The translations under genes and the position numbers were made by a program. Under the pieces are notes generated by a model. The model made no database searches. It saw only the letters and a list, made by a program, of their open reading frames with translations, and had not been told where the DNA came from. DNA of 64,000 bases from Pigmentiphaga litoralis. Lineage in GTDB: Bacteria; Pseudomonadota; Gammaproteobacteria; Burkholderiales; Burkholderiaceae_B. Positions within the stretch are counted from its first letter, which is position 1. Each line of letters opens with the position of its first letter. This document shows positions 52,381-61,631 of this stretch, piece after piece. Location of the stretch: the NCBI RefSeq assembly GCF_014651835.1, contig NZ_BMXQ01000002.1, positions 620,001 through 684,000 on the forward strand, written 5' to 3'.

Positions 52381-53713
52381 CAACCTGACCGTCCTGTTCG
52401 TGGAAGATGATCCCGCGGTGCGACTGGGTGGCAAGCAGGCGCTGCAACTGGCGGGCCTGACCGTGCAGGTGTTCGAGTCGGCCGAACAGGTCGCGCGCCA
52501 CATCGTGCCGGGCATGCCGGCCGTGCTCGTGACCGATGTGAAGATGGCCGGCATGGATGGCATGGCCCTGCTGCGTCATGCCCTGCAGATCGATGCCAGC
52601 CTGCCCGTGATCCTGGTGACGGGCCATGGCGACATTTCGATGGCGGTGGAAGCCATGCGCCTGGGGGCCTATGACTTCATTGAAAAGCCGTTCTCGTCCG
52701 AACACCTGACCGAGGTCGTGCATCGCGCGCTGGACAAGCGCAGCCTGACACTGGAAGTGCAGACGCTGCGCCAGCAGCTGGCGAACCGGCAGGCCATCGA
52801 GTCGCTGATCCTTGGGCGGTCGCCCGTGGTGGAAACCCTGCGCCGCACGATTCTCGACCTGGCCGATACCGATGCCGACGTCCTGATCGTGGGCGAGACC
52901 GGCACCGGCAAGGAACTGGTGGCCCGCTGCCTGCATGATTACAGCGCGCGCCGCGACAATCACTTTGCGGCGCTCAATTGCGGCGGCATGCCCGAATCGC
53001 TGTTTGAAAGCGAAGTGTTCGGGCATGAGGCGGGCGCCTTCACGGGCGCGGCGAAGCGCCGGATCGGCAAGATCGAATATGCGCAGGGCGGCACGCTGTT
53101 CCTGGACGAAATCGAAACCATGCCCATGGTGCTGCAGATCAAATTGCTGCGGACGCTGCAGGAACGCAGCTTCGAACGGCTGGGTTCGAACGACCCCTTG
53201 CCCATGACCAGCCGCGTCGTGGCGGCCACCAAGGCGGATCTGCTGGCCCTGGCCGCCCGCGACGGCTTTCGTGCCGACCTGTACTACCGCCTGAGCGTGG
53301 CCGTGCTGGAACTGCCGCCCTTGCGCGAGCGTCGCGAAGACATTCCGCAGTTGTTCGAGCACTTTCTGATGCAGGGCGCGCTGCGTTACGGCCGCGACGT
53401 GCCAACCGTGTCGAGTGCCCTGATGGGCGACCTGATGTCGCAGACCTGGCCGGGCAATGTGCGCGAGCTTCGGAACACGGCCGACCGGTATGTGCTGGGC
53501 TTGCTCAAGGACAAGACGTCGCTGCCCACCTCGACCCCGTCCCGCTCACTGGATGAACAGGTGTCCATGTTCGAGCGCCACCTGATTGAAGACGCGCTGA
53601 AGTCCTGTGCGGGCAGGGCGACGGCGGCGAGCGAACTGCTCGGCATGCCCCGCAAGACGCTGTACGACAAGATGCATCGGCTGGGCTTGAGTACGGATTC
53701 CTTTAAGGCATGA
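52373..53713 (+). CDS. dctD: DctD-type sigma-54 response regulator
   Basis: This 446-residue protein has a receiver domain with Asp55 (TDVKMAG) and Lys near 105 (EKPFSS), an AAA+ domain with Walker A GETGTGKE and an intact sigma-54 loop GAFTGA (221-226), and a C-terminal Fis HTH (ATAASELLGMPRKTLYDKM). It overlaps the kinase gene by 8 bases, with AGGAAAG before the ATG. It activates sigma-54 promoters when phosphorylated. Targets are probably outside the window. Confidence 0.9.
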   Translation: MHDNLTVLFVEDDPAVRLGGKQALQLAGLTVQVFESAEQVARHIVPGMPAVLVTDVKMAGMDGMALLRHALQIDASLPVILVTGHGDISMAVEAMRLGAYDFIEKPFSSEHLTEVVHRALDKRSLTLEVQTLRQQLANRQAIESLILGRSPVVETLRRTILDLADTDADVLIVGETGTGKELVARCLHDYSARRDNHFAALNCGGMPESLFESEVFGHEAGAFTGAAKRRIGKIEYAQGGTLFLDEIETMPMVLQIKLLRTLQERSFERLGSNDPLPMTSRVVAATKADLLALAARDGFRADLYYRLSVAVLELPPLRERREDIPQLFEHFLMQGALRYGRDVPTVSSALMGDLMSQTWPGNVRELRNTADRYVLGLLKDKTSLPTSTPSRSLDEQVSMFERHLIEDALKSCAGRATAASELLGMPRKTLYDKMHRLGLSTDSFKA

Positions 53714-53812
53714 GCGCGAAGAAGGACGGACATGGCGGCAGTTGTGGGCGTGTTGTCATCGCGTTGTCATGCTTTTGTAGGTTGAACCAGAGTCCATCCA
53801 CACGCTGCACTT

Positions 53813-53842
53813 TTGACAATTTGTGATTCATCGCGTTAGAAT
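53813..53842 (+). promoter_or_regulatory. Sigma-70 promoter of the ectR-ectABCD operon
   Basis: TTGACA-N18-TAGAAT is a near-perfect vegetative promoter, rare in clarity for this GC-rich window. Transcription would start near 53849, about 50 bases before the MarR-family gene. The -10 overlaps one arm of a GAATC...GATTC dyad. Confidence 0.75.
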
Positions 53843-53865
53843 CATTTGCGTTGAAACGATTCGAC

Positions 53866-53880
53866 CTGAATTGTATTCAG
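53866..53880. promoter_or_regulatory. Probable EctR operator
   Basis: CTGAATTGTATTCAG is a perfect 6-3-6 inverted repeat just downstream of the predicted start of transcription and 20 bases before the MarR-family gene. It is well placed for autorepression by that protein. Confidence 0.55.
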
Positions 53881-53899
53881 CTCTAACAGGTTAGCCCCG

Positions 53900-54424
53900 A
53901 TGGACCCGTCCACCATACCCAATCCCAGCGCCTACGACTTGCGCATCCTGCGGGCCTTGCGCCGCATCACGCGTAACGTCGCCTTGCATTCCAAGCAGCT
54001 TGCGGCCTACAGCCATATCACGGCGCCGCAGCTGGTATGCCTGCTGGCGGTGATCGAGTCCGGTCCTGTCACGGCCACCGCGCTCAGCCGGCTGATCAGC
54101 GTCAGCCCCAGCACGGTGGTCGGGATCCTGGATCGTCTGGAAGACAAGCAGTTGATCCGGCGCGAACGTAGCCGCGACGATCGCCGAACGGTGTTCATCA
54201 CCGCGACCGACGCCGGCCGCACGCTGGCCGCCGAAGCGCCGTCGCCGCTGCAGAAGACCCTGGCCGATGCGTTGAATGCCTTGCCCGAACTGGAGCAGGC
54301 CACGATCACGCTGTCGCTGGAACGCATCGTCGACCTGATGGAAGCGCCGCGCCAAACCGATTCGTCGCCGTTGCTGGATATCCATGCATCGGAGAATTCA
54401 CCGGAGTCCGGCCTGGCGGTTTGA
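53900..54424 (+). CDS. ectR: MarR-family regulator of the ectoine operon (EctR-like)
   Basis: This 174-residue MarR protein has a winged-helix core ([51 protein letters not shown]) and a helical C-terminus. It is first in the operon, 31 bases before ectA. MarR-type EctR repressors precede ect genes in several halotolerant proteobacteria, so I expect osmotic control of 54456-57800. The promoter and dyad just upstream fit autoregulation. Confidence 0.88.
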   Translation: MDPSTIPNPSAYDLRILRALRRITRNVALHSKQLAAYSHITAPQLVCLLAVIESGPVTATALSRLISVSPSTVVGILDRLEDKQLIRRERSRDDRRTVFITATDAGRTLAAEAPSPLQKTLADALNALPELEQATITLSLERIVDLMEAPRQTDSSPLLDIHASENSPESGLAV

Positions 54425-54455
54425 CCTCGGCCACCCGAACCACGCTGGTTGCCCC

Positions 54456-55031
54456 ATGCAGCCGGCGGTAAAGAAAGAGGAGGATCACGGTCTGAACGCG
54501 ATAGACACGACCCCCGTCCTTGCAATATCGAATGTCGTCCCGGCCCCCGCGCCGGGCTGCAGTTTCAGGAAGCCCGAGTTGTCCGACGGCGCGGCCATCC
54601 AGCAGTTGATCCAGGATGCCCCGCCCCTCGATGTGAACTCGACCTACGCTTACCTGCTTCTCTGCCTTCACTTTCGCGACACCTGTGTGGTTGCGGAACA
54701 GAACGGTCAACTGGCGGGATTCATCTCCGCCTACGTGCCCCCTCGACATCCTGATGTGCTCTTCGTGTGGCAGGTCGCCGTGCATCCTTCGGCGCGCGGC
54801 AAGCGCCTGGGCGCGGCCATGCTGACCGAGCTTCTGGCGCGCGATGCCGTGGCGCCAGTGAGGGTTGTCGAGACGACCGTCTCCCCCGATAACGCCGCAT
54901 CGCGCCGCATGTTCGCGCGACTTGCCGACGACCTGCACGCGCCGCTCGAAGAGCAGACGCTGTTTCCACCCACATTGTTTGGGGGGGCCGATCACGACGA
55001 CGAACGACTGTTGCGGATCGGTCCGTTTTGA
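54456..55031 (+). CDS. ectA: L-2,4-diaminobutyrate N-acetyltransferase
   Basis: This GNAT-family enzyme acetylates diaminobutyrate, the second step of ectoine synthesis. [16 protein letters not shown] starts the GNAT domain, [15 protein letters not shown] is typical of EctA, and [15 protein letters not shown] is the acetyl-CoA loop. The start is doubtful: ATG 54456 (191 residues) has no ribosome site, whereas the in-frame CTG at 54492 (179 residues) stands 8 bases after GAGGAGG. Both give complete enzymes. Confidence 0.93.
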   Translation: MQPAVKKEEDHGLNAIDTTPVLAISNVVPAPAPGCSFRKPELSDGAAIQQLIQDAPPLDVNSTYAYLLLCLHFRDTCVVAEQNGQLAGFISAYVPPRHPDVLFVWQVAVHPSARGKRLGAAMLTELLARDAVAPVRVVETTVSPDNAASRRMFARLADDLHAPLEEQTLFPPTLFGGADHDDERLLRIGPF

Positions 55032-55120
55032 CCAAGGCCAGGTACGCCACGTACCTGTCCCGGCGCCATGCCGGGTCTGCCGAACGTTATTTTCACTACG
55101 CAAAACAAGAGGGATAACCG

Positions 55121-56437
55121 ATGGATCTCAATATTTTCGACCGCCTCGAATCCGAAGTGCGCGGCTATGTGCGCTCGTTTCCGGTGGTGTTCAGCAAAGC
55201 GAAGGGCTCATTGCTGTTCGACGAAGAAGGCAAGCAATACATCGACTTGTTCGCCGGTGCGGGCACCTTGAACTACGGCCACAACAACGACGTCTTGAAG
55301 CAGCCCCTGCTCGACTACGTTGCGTCCGATGGCGTGGTCCATGGCCTGGACATGGCCACCTCTGCCAAGAAAGCGTTTCTTGAAACCTTCGAGCGCGTGA
55401 TTCTGAAACCGCGCAACATGCAGTACTCGATGCAGTTCACCGGCCCGACCGGCACCAATGCCGTTGAAGCCGCGCTCAAGCTGGCCCGCAAGGTCAAGCA
55501 GCGCCAGAACATCGTGTCGTTCACGCACGGCTTCCATGGCGTCAGCGGCGGTTCGCTCGCCATGACCGCCAATGCCAAATACCGTGACGCGGCTGGCGTC
55601 AGCCTGGCCAATACGGCCTTCATTCCGTACGACGGCTACTTCGGCCCGGACGTCGACACCATGTCCTACTTCGAGCGCATGCTGGAAGACCGCAGCAGCG
55701 GCCTCGATGCGCCCGCCGCCGTCATCGTCGAAACGGTGCAGGGTGAAGGCGGCGTCAACGTCGCGACCCAGCGCTGGCTGAAAGAGCTGCAGCGCCTGTG
55801 CCGCCGCCACGACATGCTGCTGATCATCGACGACATCCAGGTCGGATGCGGCCGTACCGGCACCTTCTTCAGCTTTGAAGCGGCCGGTATCGAGCCTGAC
55901 CTGATCACGCTGTCCAAGTCATTGAGCGGCTTTGGCCTGCCCATGGCCATGGTGCTGATCAAGCCCGAACTGGATATCTGGAAGCCCGGCGAACACAACG
56001 GCACCTTCCGCGGCAACAACCTGGCCTTCGTGACCGCGGCCAAGGCGCTGGACACCTACTGGGCCGACGACAGCTTCACGCAGAGCATTGCCGGCAAGGC
56101 GACGCTGCTGCGCGACTTCCTGGAAAACATGGTGCACAGCCATCCTGAAGCGCGTTTGTCGGTGCGTGGACGCGGCCTGATCCAGGGCCTGGTCAGCGAC
56201 ATTCCAGGCTTCAGCAACAAGGTGGCCGCGCAGGCGTTCAAGCATGGCGTGGTGATCGAGACCTCGGGCGCCCACGATGAAGTCCTGAAGTTCCTGCCCG
56301 CCTTGACGATTGAAGAAGTGCAGTTGCGCCAGGCGCTCGACATTCTGGATCGCAGCGTGGCCGACGTTCTGGCCGCCGAGCCCGACCAAAAGCACGCCGG
56401 CGCGCGCGTCATCAAGTTCGGAGGGAAGGCACGATGA
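55121..56437 (+). CDS. ectB: Diaminobutyrate-2-oxoglutarate transaminase
   Basis: This 438-residue class III PLP aminotransferase makes diaminobutyrate from aspartate semialdehyde and glutamate, the first step of ectoine synthesis. The start [20 protein letters not shown] is characteristic of EctB. PLP residues are visible in [13 protein letters not shown] and Lys266 ([13 protein letters not shown]). It lies 89 bases after ectA, and its stop overlaps ectC. Confidence 0.96.
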   Translation: MDLNIFDRLESEVRGYVRSFPVVFSKAKGSLLFDEEGKQYIDLFAGAGTLNYGHNNDVLKQPLLDYVASDGVVHGLDMATSAKKAFLETFERVILKPRNMQYSMQFTGPTGTNAVEAALKLARKVKQRQNIVSFTHGFHGVSGGSLAMTANAKYRDAAGVSLANTAFIPYDGYFGPDVDTMSYFERMLEDRSSGLDAPAAVIVETVQGEGGVNVATQRWLKELQRLCRRHDMLLIIDDIQVGCGRTGTFFSFEAAGIEPDLITLSKSLSGFGLPMAMVLIKPELDIWKPGEHNGTFRGNNLAFVTAAKALDTYWADDSFTQSIAGKATLLRDFLENMVHSHPEARLSVRGRGLIQGLVSDIPGFSNKVAAQAFKHGVVIETSGAHDEVLKFLPALTIEEVQLRQALDILDRSVADVLAAEPDQKHAGARVIKFGGKAR

Positions 56438-56832
56438 TCGTCAGGAACATGAAGGATATCGTTGGCACCGACAACGAAGTGTCGACCGACACGTGGACCA
56501 GCCGCCGCGTATTGCTCAAGCAGGACGGGATGGGATTCTCGTTCCACGAGACCATCATCTTCCCCGGCACCGAAACCCACATTTGGTACAAGAACCACGT
56601 CGAAGCCGTGTTCTGCATTGAGGGCGACGGAGAAATCGAGACGGTGGCCGACGGCAAGAAATATGCGTTGGGACCGGGCGTGGTCTACGCGTTGAACGAC
56701 AACGACGAGCATTACTTGCGCGGCGGCAAGGAGCCGCTGCGGGTGATCTGCGTGTTCAACCCGCCGCTCACTGGCAAGGAAGTGCATGACGCCGATGGCG
56801 TCTACCCCTTGCCCGATGCCCAGGCCGCGTGA
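56434..56832 (+). CDS. ectC: Ectoine synthase
   Basis: This 132-residue cupin cyclises N-gamma-acetyl-diaminobutyrate to ectoine. [16 protein letters not shown] and [19 protein letters not shown] at the N-terminus, and [15 protein letters not shown] in the cupin core, match EctC closely. It overlaps ectB by ATGA. Confidence 0.97.
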   Translation: MIVRNMKDIVGTDNEVSTDTWTSRRVLLKQDGMGFSFHETIIFPGTETHIWYKNHVEAVFCIEGDGEIETVADGKKYALGPGVVYALNDNDEHYLRGGKEPLRVICVFNPPLTGKEVHDADGVYPLPDAQAA

Positions 56833-56861
56833 TTTTTCCAGCATCCTTGACGGAGACGATA

Positions 56862-57800
56862 GTGATTACCCCAGCACGAGATAGATATGCGAGCCGTTCG
56901 GATCGCGGCGCGGCGATTGTCCAGCGACACGATCCGGTGGTGTATGGCCGGCCAGACGACGCCCCCGCGTCGGGACTGGATACGACGCAACTGGCGTCGT
57001 ACGAGCGTGATGGTTTCATCATGCTCAAGAATTTCTTTTCGGCGCAAGAGACCGCGGCGCTGCTGCACGAAGTGCAACGCCTGACCGTCGATCCGGCGAT
57101 TCGCCGCCGCGAAGAAGCGATTACCGAGCGCGGCAGCGATGCGGTGCGGTCGGTGTTCATGGTGCACAAGCTGAGCAAGGTGCTGGCGCGCCTGTCGCAG
57201 GACATGCGGCTGGTGAACATCGCGCGGCAGATCCTTGGGTCGGACGTGTACATCCACCAGTCGCGCGCGAACATCAAGCCGGGCTTCCAGGGCAAGGAGT
57301 TCTATTGGCATTCGGACTTCGAGACGTGGCATGTGGAAGACGGCATGCCGGCGATGCGGGCCCTGAGTTGTTCGGTGCTGCTCAGTGACAACACTGCCAG
57401 CAATGGTCCGTTGATGGTGATGCCTGGTTCGCACACGCAGTTCGTGTCGTGCGTGGGCGAGACGCCCGAGGAGCACTACAAGGCGTCGCTGAAGAAGCAG
57501 GAGTATGGCGTGCCGGATACGTTGAGCCTGAAGCTGCTGGCGGACCAGGGCGGGGTGGAAACGTTGATGGCGCCGGCCGGTTCGGTGGTGTTTTTCGACT
57601 GCAATACGATGCACGGTTCCAATTCCAACATTTCGCCATCGCCCCGGTCGAATGTGTTCATGGTCTACAACTCGGTGGACAACGCGTTGGGATCCCCGAA
57701 ATTCGGGCTGACGCCACGGCCTGAGTTCATCGCCACGCGTGAGAGCTTTGCGGCAATCAAGCCGGTGGAGCCTGGGTATTTGCGGGCGGTGGGGAAGTAG
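56862..57800 (+). CDS. ectD: Ectoine 5-hydroxylase
   Basis: This 312-residue Fe(II)/2-oxoglutarate dioxygenase turns ectoine into 5-hydroxyectoine. The facial triad is visible as His150 and Asp152 (YWHSDFETWH) and His251 (NTMHGSN). QSRANIKPGFQGKEFYWHSD is the EctD signature. The GTG at 56862 was chosen because CGGAGACG precedes it; a longer in-frame GTG at 56829 overlaps ectC. No ask_ect aspartokinase follows. Confidence 0.95.
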   Translation: MITPARDRYASRSDRGAAIVQRHDPVVYGRPDDAPASGLDTTQLASYERDGFIMLKNFFSAQETAALLHEVQRLTVDPAIRRREEAITERGSDAVRSVFMVHKLSKVLARLSQDMRLVNIARQILGSDVYIHQSRANIKPGFQGKEFYWHSDFETWHVEDGMPAMRALSCSVLLSDNTASNGPLMVMPGSHTQFVSCVGETPEEHYKASLKKQEYGVPDTLSLKLLADQGGVETLMAPAGSVVFFDCNTMHGSNSNISPSPRSNVFMVYNSVDNALGSPKFGLTPRPEFIATRESFAAIKPVEPGYLRAVGK

Positions 57801-57879
57801 GTTCTTTTGGTGGCGGTGTGAGTTCTTGCGGCCGGGCTTCTTGGTTCTGTCGTTGATGTCGAGTTCTTGCGCGGCCGCC

Positions 57880-57968
57880 GCGGGGGCTCGCGTTGGAAGG
57901 CCGAGCTCGCTGGGTCCCGGCCTACGCCGGGACTGGGCTTAGCAAAGCCTCCCAACGCGAGCCCCCGC
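57880..57968 (+). repeat. Palindromic intergenic element A
   Basis: The outer arms (57880-57896 and 57952-57968) are a perfect 17-base inverted repeat. Inside lie AAGGCCGAGCTCGC (57897-57910) and a second hairpin, GTCCCGGC-CTAC-GCCGGGAC (57914-57933). The inner parts recur in inverted orientation in element B while the outer arms do not. The stretch from 57801 to 58344 around both elements holds no gene that I can support. Confidence 0.85.
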
Positions 57969-58157
57969 ACCGGCCTTCGTGCGTCTTGCGTTCGCTTGCC
58001 GTGCGGTTTCTTGGTGCGAGCATCGGGTATGTGGTGACATGCTTGATGCCATGCTGCGCCCGTGGCATCCAGATGCCGCCACTTAATATCCCCCCTCCAC
58101 CCCACCACCAGTGCGGATCCCTCCATGCATGCCACCTTGTTCGTGCGAACAGGGACG

Positions 58158-58250
58158 GAGCGGACAGTCCCCTGGGAAGGTACTTGCAATGCAAGGCCCG
58201 GCGTAGGCCGGGACTTCGCGAGCTCGGCCTTCCCAGGGGACTGTCCGCTC
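58158..58250 (-). repeat. Palindromic intergenic element B
   Basis: The outer arms (58158-58180 and 58228-58250) are a perfect 23-base inverted repeat, different in sequence from those of element A. The inside, read on the minus strand, contains the same AAGGCCGAGCTCGC (58231-58218) and the hairpin core TCCCGGCCTACGCCGGG. It therefore is a reversed relative of element A, lying about 100 bases before panD. Confidence 0.85.
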
Positions 58251-58344
58251 TGGCCGGGCTCCAAGCACCAAACTCTTCCAATCCCAAACCGAACCCCAAT
58301 AAGTTATAAACCCCGTCTCACACAGCACTTTTGGACCCCCCTTT

Positions 58345-58719
58345 ATGCAACGCGTCATGCTTCGCGCCAAGATCCACCGTGTGGCGGTGACCCAGGCGGA
58401 TTTGAATTACGAAGGTTCTTGCGGTATCGATGAAGACTTTCTCGATGCAGCCGACATGAAAGAGTACGAGCGGATCGAGCTCTACAACATCAATAACGGC
58501 GAGCGCTTTTCGACGTATGTCATCAAGGGCAAGCGGGGTTCGGGCGAGATTTCGTTGAATGGCGCGGCGGCGCGGCGGGCGCAAATCGGGGACCTGATGA
58601 TCATCTGCACTTACGGTCCGATGAACGAAGAAGAGGCCCATGCCCACAAGCCAAAGGTGATCCTGGTGGACGAGAACAATCGCATCAAGGAAATCATCGA
58701 GAAGAACTCGAACGGCTGA
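58345..58719 (+). CDS. panD: Aspartate 1-decarboxylase precursor
   Basis: This 124-residue pyruvoyl enzyme makes beta-alanine for pantothenate. [20 protein letters not shown] and the self-cleavage site Gly24-Ser25 (YEGSCGID) are characteristic, as is YGPMNEEEA near the C-terminus. Other pan genes are not adjacent. It is followed by the LysE-family gene after 16 bases. Confidence 0.96.
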   Translation: MQRVMLRAKIHRVAVTQADLNYEGSCGIDEDFLDAADMKEYERIELYNINNGERFSTYVIKGKRGSGEISLNGAAARRAQIGDLMIICTYGPMNEEEAHAHKPKVILVDENNRIKEIIEKNSNG

Positions 58720-58735
58720 CTTCTGCTGATCGGCC

Positions 58736-59353
58736 ATGTTGCCCAATATCCTTCTGTTCCTCGCGGCTTCCGTGGCCGTCACGATGGCGCCCGGGCCGGA
58801 CAACGTGCAGGTGCTGGCGCGGGCCATGAGCCAGGGCAGGGCGGCGGGGGTGGCGGCGGCCTTGGGGTTTGCGTCCGGATGCGTCTTTCATACGACGCTG
58901 GCTGTGGTGGGGATTGCCGCGGTGTTGCGCGCGTCGCCCATGGCCTTCGACGCCATCAAGCTGGCCGGCGCCGCGTATCTGATGTGGTTGGGGGTGCAGG
59001 CGCTGCGCAGCCGGGGTGGTTTGTCTCTGGGCACGTCGGGGGCGCCGGTGTCGCGGTGGCGGATTTATCGCCAGAGCGTCTTGGCGAACATGCTGAATCC
59101 CAAGGTCACGCTGTTCTTTCTGGTCTTTCTGCCCCAGTTCGTGAATCCGTGGCTCGGACACCCGGATGGCCAGATGGCGGTGCTGGGCGCCGTGTTTGCG
59201 GTGCAGACGGCGGTGGTGTTTGGCGCGATCGCGTGGGGTGCGGGCTATGTCGGCGAATGGCTGCAGCGCCGGCCGGGCGCGGCGGTGTGGCTCGATCGCC
59301 TGGCCGGCGTGGTGTTCCTGTTGCTGGCGCTGCGGATTGTCTGGTTGTCGTGA
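58736..59353 (+). CDS. LysE/RhtB-family amino-acid exporter
   Basis: This 205-residue membrane protein has about six helices. It starts with SVAVTMAPGPDNVQVLARA, the LysE-family signature around the first helix, and contains SVLANMLNPKVTLFFLVFLPQF near residue 115. It exports an amino acid or derivative. Its ATG is 16 bases after panD, so the two are probably co-transcribed, but any beta-alanine link is speculation. Confidence 0.9.
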   Translation: MLPNILLFLAASVAVTMAPGPDNVQVLARAMSQGRAAGVAAALGFASGCVFHTTLAVVGIAAVLRASPMAFDAIKLAGAAYLMWLGVQALRSRGGLSLGTSGAPVSRWRIYRQSVLANMLNPKVTLFFLVFLPQFVNPWLGHPDGQMAVLGAVFAVQTAVVFGAIAWGAGYVGEWLQRRPGAAVWLDRLAGVVFLLLALRIVWLS

Positions 59354-59359
59354 ACGCGG

Positions 59360-60487
59360 TCACGCACCCGGATACCAGTCCTTGAGCGCCGACTCCACCG
59401 TCGGATGGGCCAGCTTCACCCGCAGTTCCTTGACCAATCGCCCGTTTATCAACCGGCGCGATTCGTTCATGAATGACCACATGGCGGGGCTGACCGCCGC
59501 GCGGACCTCGTCGGCCGACTGCCTGGGCGGACGCGTCATCCCCGAGGCATCGGCCACCGCGTCGAAATAATCCCCCATCGACAGTTCCTGCCCGTCGGCC
59601 GCGTGCACGACGCGTTGCGGCTTGCCGCGCCACAGGGCCGCGATCACACAGCGGGCCAGATCGTGGATCTCGATGTGATTGGTGTAGACGTCTTCCGCCG
59701 GATGCAACCGCGGCAGCCCTTTCTGCAGCCGTTCCAGGGGCAACCGTTCAGGTCCGTAGATGCCCGGGATACGCAGGATGGTGCTGCGCCAGGGGGCCAT
59801 GTCCGTCTGGAAGCCGCGCGCCATCCGCGCACGGTCCGGCCCCAGCGCGCGCCACTGCGTTTCGGCGCTGACCCGGCGGCGGGCGCGATCGGTCTGCGGG
59901 TGGGTGGGGCGCGTCTCGTCGATCCGCGCGCCACCGACATTGCCATACACGCCAGACGTGCTGGCATAGACCAGGCGCTGCGCGGGCCGGGCCTGCAGGT
60001 GTTGCTGAGACGCCCATTGCCGCGGCGCCCCCGGCCTGCGCGCGCCGGTCCAGGCGGGTTTGGCTACAATCAGGGCGTGTTGCAGGTGGCGCTGGCCGCT
60101 GCAAGGCTGAGGGGACCGGGTCATGCCGGCACGCAGCCGGACCGCGGGCCGCCGCAGAACGGCAGCCAGCCGGGCGGAACGGGTATCTTCCGGGCCATGT
60201 GCCGGCGGCGGCGCCAGCATCATCGTCCACGCCGCCAACCCACGCAGTCGTGCCAGGCTGCGGGGCTGATCCAGGTCCCCCACCAGCGGAACCACCCCGG
60301 CGCGGCGCAAGTCGTCGGCGCGTTCCGGATGCGAGGTCAAGGCGAATACCCGCAGGCGTCCGGCCAGTTGCGCCAGTACATGCATACCGGTGTCGCCGCA
60401 GCCGACGATCAGCAGGCGCGGCTTTCCAAGACGTGCCGGCCGGGGAAAAAAAACGTGCGTTCCGGCTGAAGTCGGTCCGGGTTTCAT
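59360..60487 (-). CDS. NAD-dependent epimerase/dehydratase-like protein with an insertion
   Basis: This 375-residue extended-SDR-like protein has LLIVGCGDTGMHV near residue 27 (dinucleotide loop), LVYASTSGVYGN near 168 (catalytic Ser/Tyr region), and LRIPGIYGPERLPL near 230. Between about residues 115 and 165 there is an Arg/Pro/Ala-rich stretch that I would not expect in the fold. GGAAG precedes the ATG. The starts of this gene and the next are only 27 bases apart on opposite strands. Confidence 0.78.
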   Translation of the reverse strand: MKPGPTSAGTHVFFPRPARLGKPRLLIVGCGDTGMHVLAQLAGRLRVFALTSHPERADDLRRAGVVPLVGDLDQPRSLARLRGLAAWTMMLAPPPAHGPEDTRSARLAAVLRRPAVRLRAGMTRSPQPCSGQRHLQHALIVAKPAWTGARRPGAPRQWASQQHLQARPAQRLVYASTSGVYGNVGGARIDETRPTHPQTDRARRRVSAETQWRALGPDRARMARGFQTDMAPWRSTILRIPGIYGPERLPLERLQKGLPRLHPAEDVYTNHIEIHDLARCVIAALWRGKPQRVVHAADGQELSMGDYFDAVADASGMTRPPRQSADEVRAAVSPAMWSFMNESRRLINGRLVKELRVKLAHPTVESALKDWYPGA

Positions 60488-60514
60488 AGAACTTCCATTT
60501 TTAGGATCCAGGTG

Positions 60515-61561
60515 ATGAGTCATCAGGTCACCGTACTGCCGAGCGGCCATCAATTTGCAGTCGAAGCCGGCCAGACCGTGCTCGATGCGGCCCTCCAGGC
60601 AGGCGTCATGTTGCCCTACAGCTGTAAGAATGGCGCTTGCTCATCGTGCAAGGGCAAGATTACTGCAGGCGAGGTCGAACTCGGCCCGCACCAGGCCGCG
60701 TCGCTCACGCCGGACGAGATCGCGCGTGGCATGTCGCTGTTCTGTGTGGCCAAGCCCCAGACCGACCTGACCATCGAGATCCGCGAAGTGCAGGGCATTG
60801 GCGACATCCCGATCAAGAAGCTGCCGTGCCGCGTCCAGAGCATCGAGAAGGTGGCGCCCGACGTCGTCATCCTGAAGTTGCAACTGCCTGCGACCGAAAA
60901 GCTGCGCTTCAACGCGGGCCAGTACATCGAAGTGATCCTGAAAGACGGCCGCCGCCGCAGCTATTCGCTGGCCAGCGCGCCGCATGAAGAAGGCCCGCTT
61001 GAACTGCACGTGCGGCATCTGCCTGGCGGCGCGTTCACCGACCACGTGTTCGGCGCTGGCGCCACGCAGATGAAAGAGCGCGAAATCATGCGCTTCGAAG
61101 GCCCCTTCGGGTCCTTCTTCCTGCGCGAAGATTCCAACAAGCCCATCGTCATGGTCGCCAGCGGCACCGGCTTCGCGCCGATCCGCGCCATGGTCGAACA
61201 CATGAAAGCCAAGGGCATCACCCGCCCGGTCACCCTGTACTGGGGCGGCCGCCGTCCGCACGACCTGTACTCGGACGCCATGGCCAAGGGCTGGGCGCAG
61301 GATCTGCCGAACTTCACCTACGTGCCCGTGATTTCGAACGCATTGCCGGAAGACAACTGGACCGGCCGCACGGGCTTCGTGCACCGCGCCGTCCTGGAAG
61401 ACTTCAAGGACCTGTCGGGCCACCAGGTGTATGCCTGCGGCGCACCGATCGTCGTGGAATCGGCGGGCCGCGATTTCGGCGCCGAAGCCGGTCTGCCGTT
61501 CGATGAGTTTTATGCGGATTCGTTTACCTCTGAAGCAGACATTGCAGCAAACACGGTGTAA
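60515..61561 (+). CDS. 2Fe-2S ferredoxin / flavin reductase (CDP-6-deoxyglucoseen-reductase-like)
   Basis: This 348-residue electron-transfer protein has an N-terminal plant-type 2Fe-2S domain with Cys37, Cys42, Cys45 and Cys77, an FAD domain (RRRSYSLASAP near residue 148), and an NAD domain (VASGTGFAPIRAM near 213; YACGAPIVVESA near 308). Proteins of this type are commonly named CDP-6-deoxy-delta-3,4-glucoseen reductase although most probably serve oxygenases. No oxygenase partner is adjacent. The ATG at 60515 follows AGGATCC. Confidence 0.88.
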   Translation: MSHQVTVLPSGHQFAVEAGQTVLDAALQAGVMLPYSCKNGACSSCKGKITAGEVELGPHQAASLTPDEIARGMSLFCVAKPQTDLTIEIREVQGIGDIPIKKLPCRVQSIEKVAPDVVILKLQLPATEKLRFNAGQYIEVILKDGRRRSYSLASAPHEEGPLELHVRHLPGGAFTDHVFGAGATQMKEREIMRFEGPFGSFFLREDSNKPIVMVASGTGFAPIRAMVEHMKAKGITRPVTLYWGGRRPHDLYSDAMAKGWAQDLPNFTYVPVISNALPEDNWTGRTGFVHRAVLEDFKDLSGHQVYACGAPIVVESAGRDFGAEAGLPFDEFYADSFTSEADIAANTV

Positions 61562-61631
61562 GGTTTCCTACCCGACCCAGTCGGTTCTTGTTGTGTTTTT
61601 TGCCCGTCCGGGCACCTTAGGAGTTTGAGTC

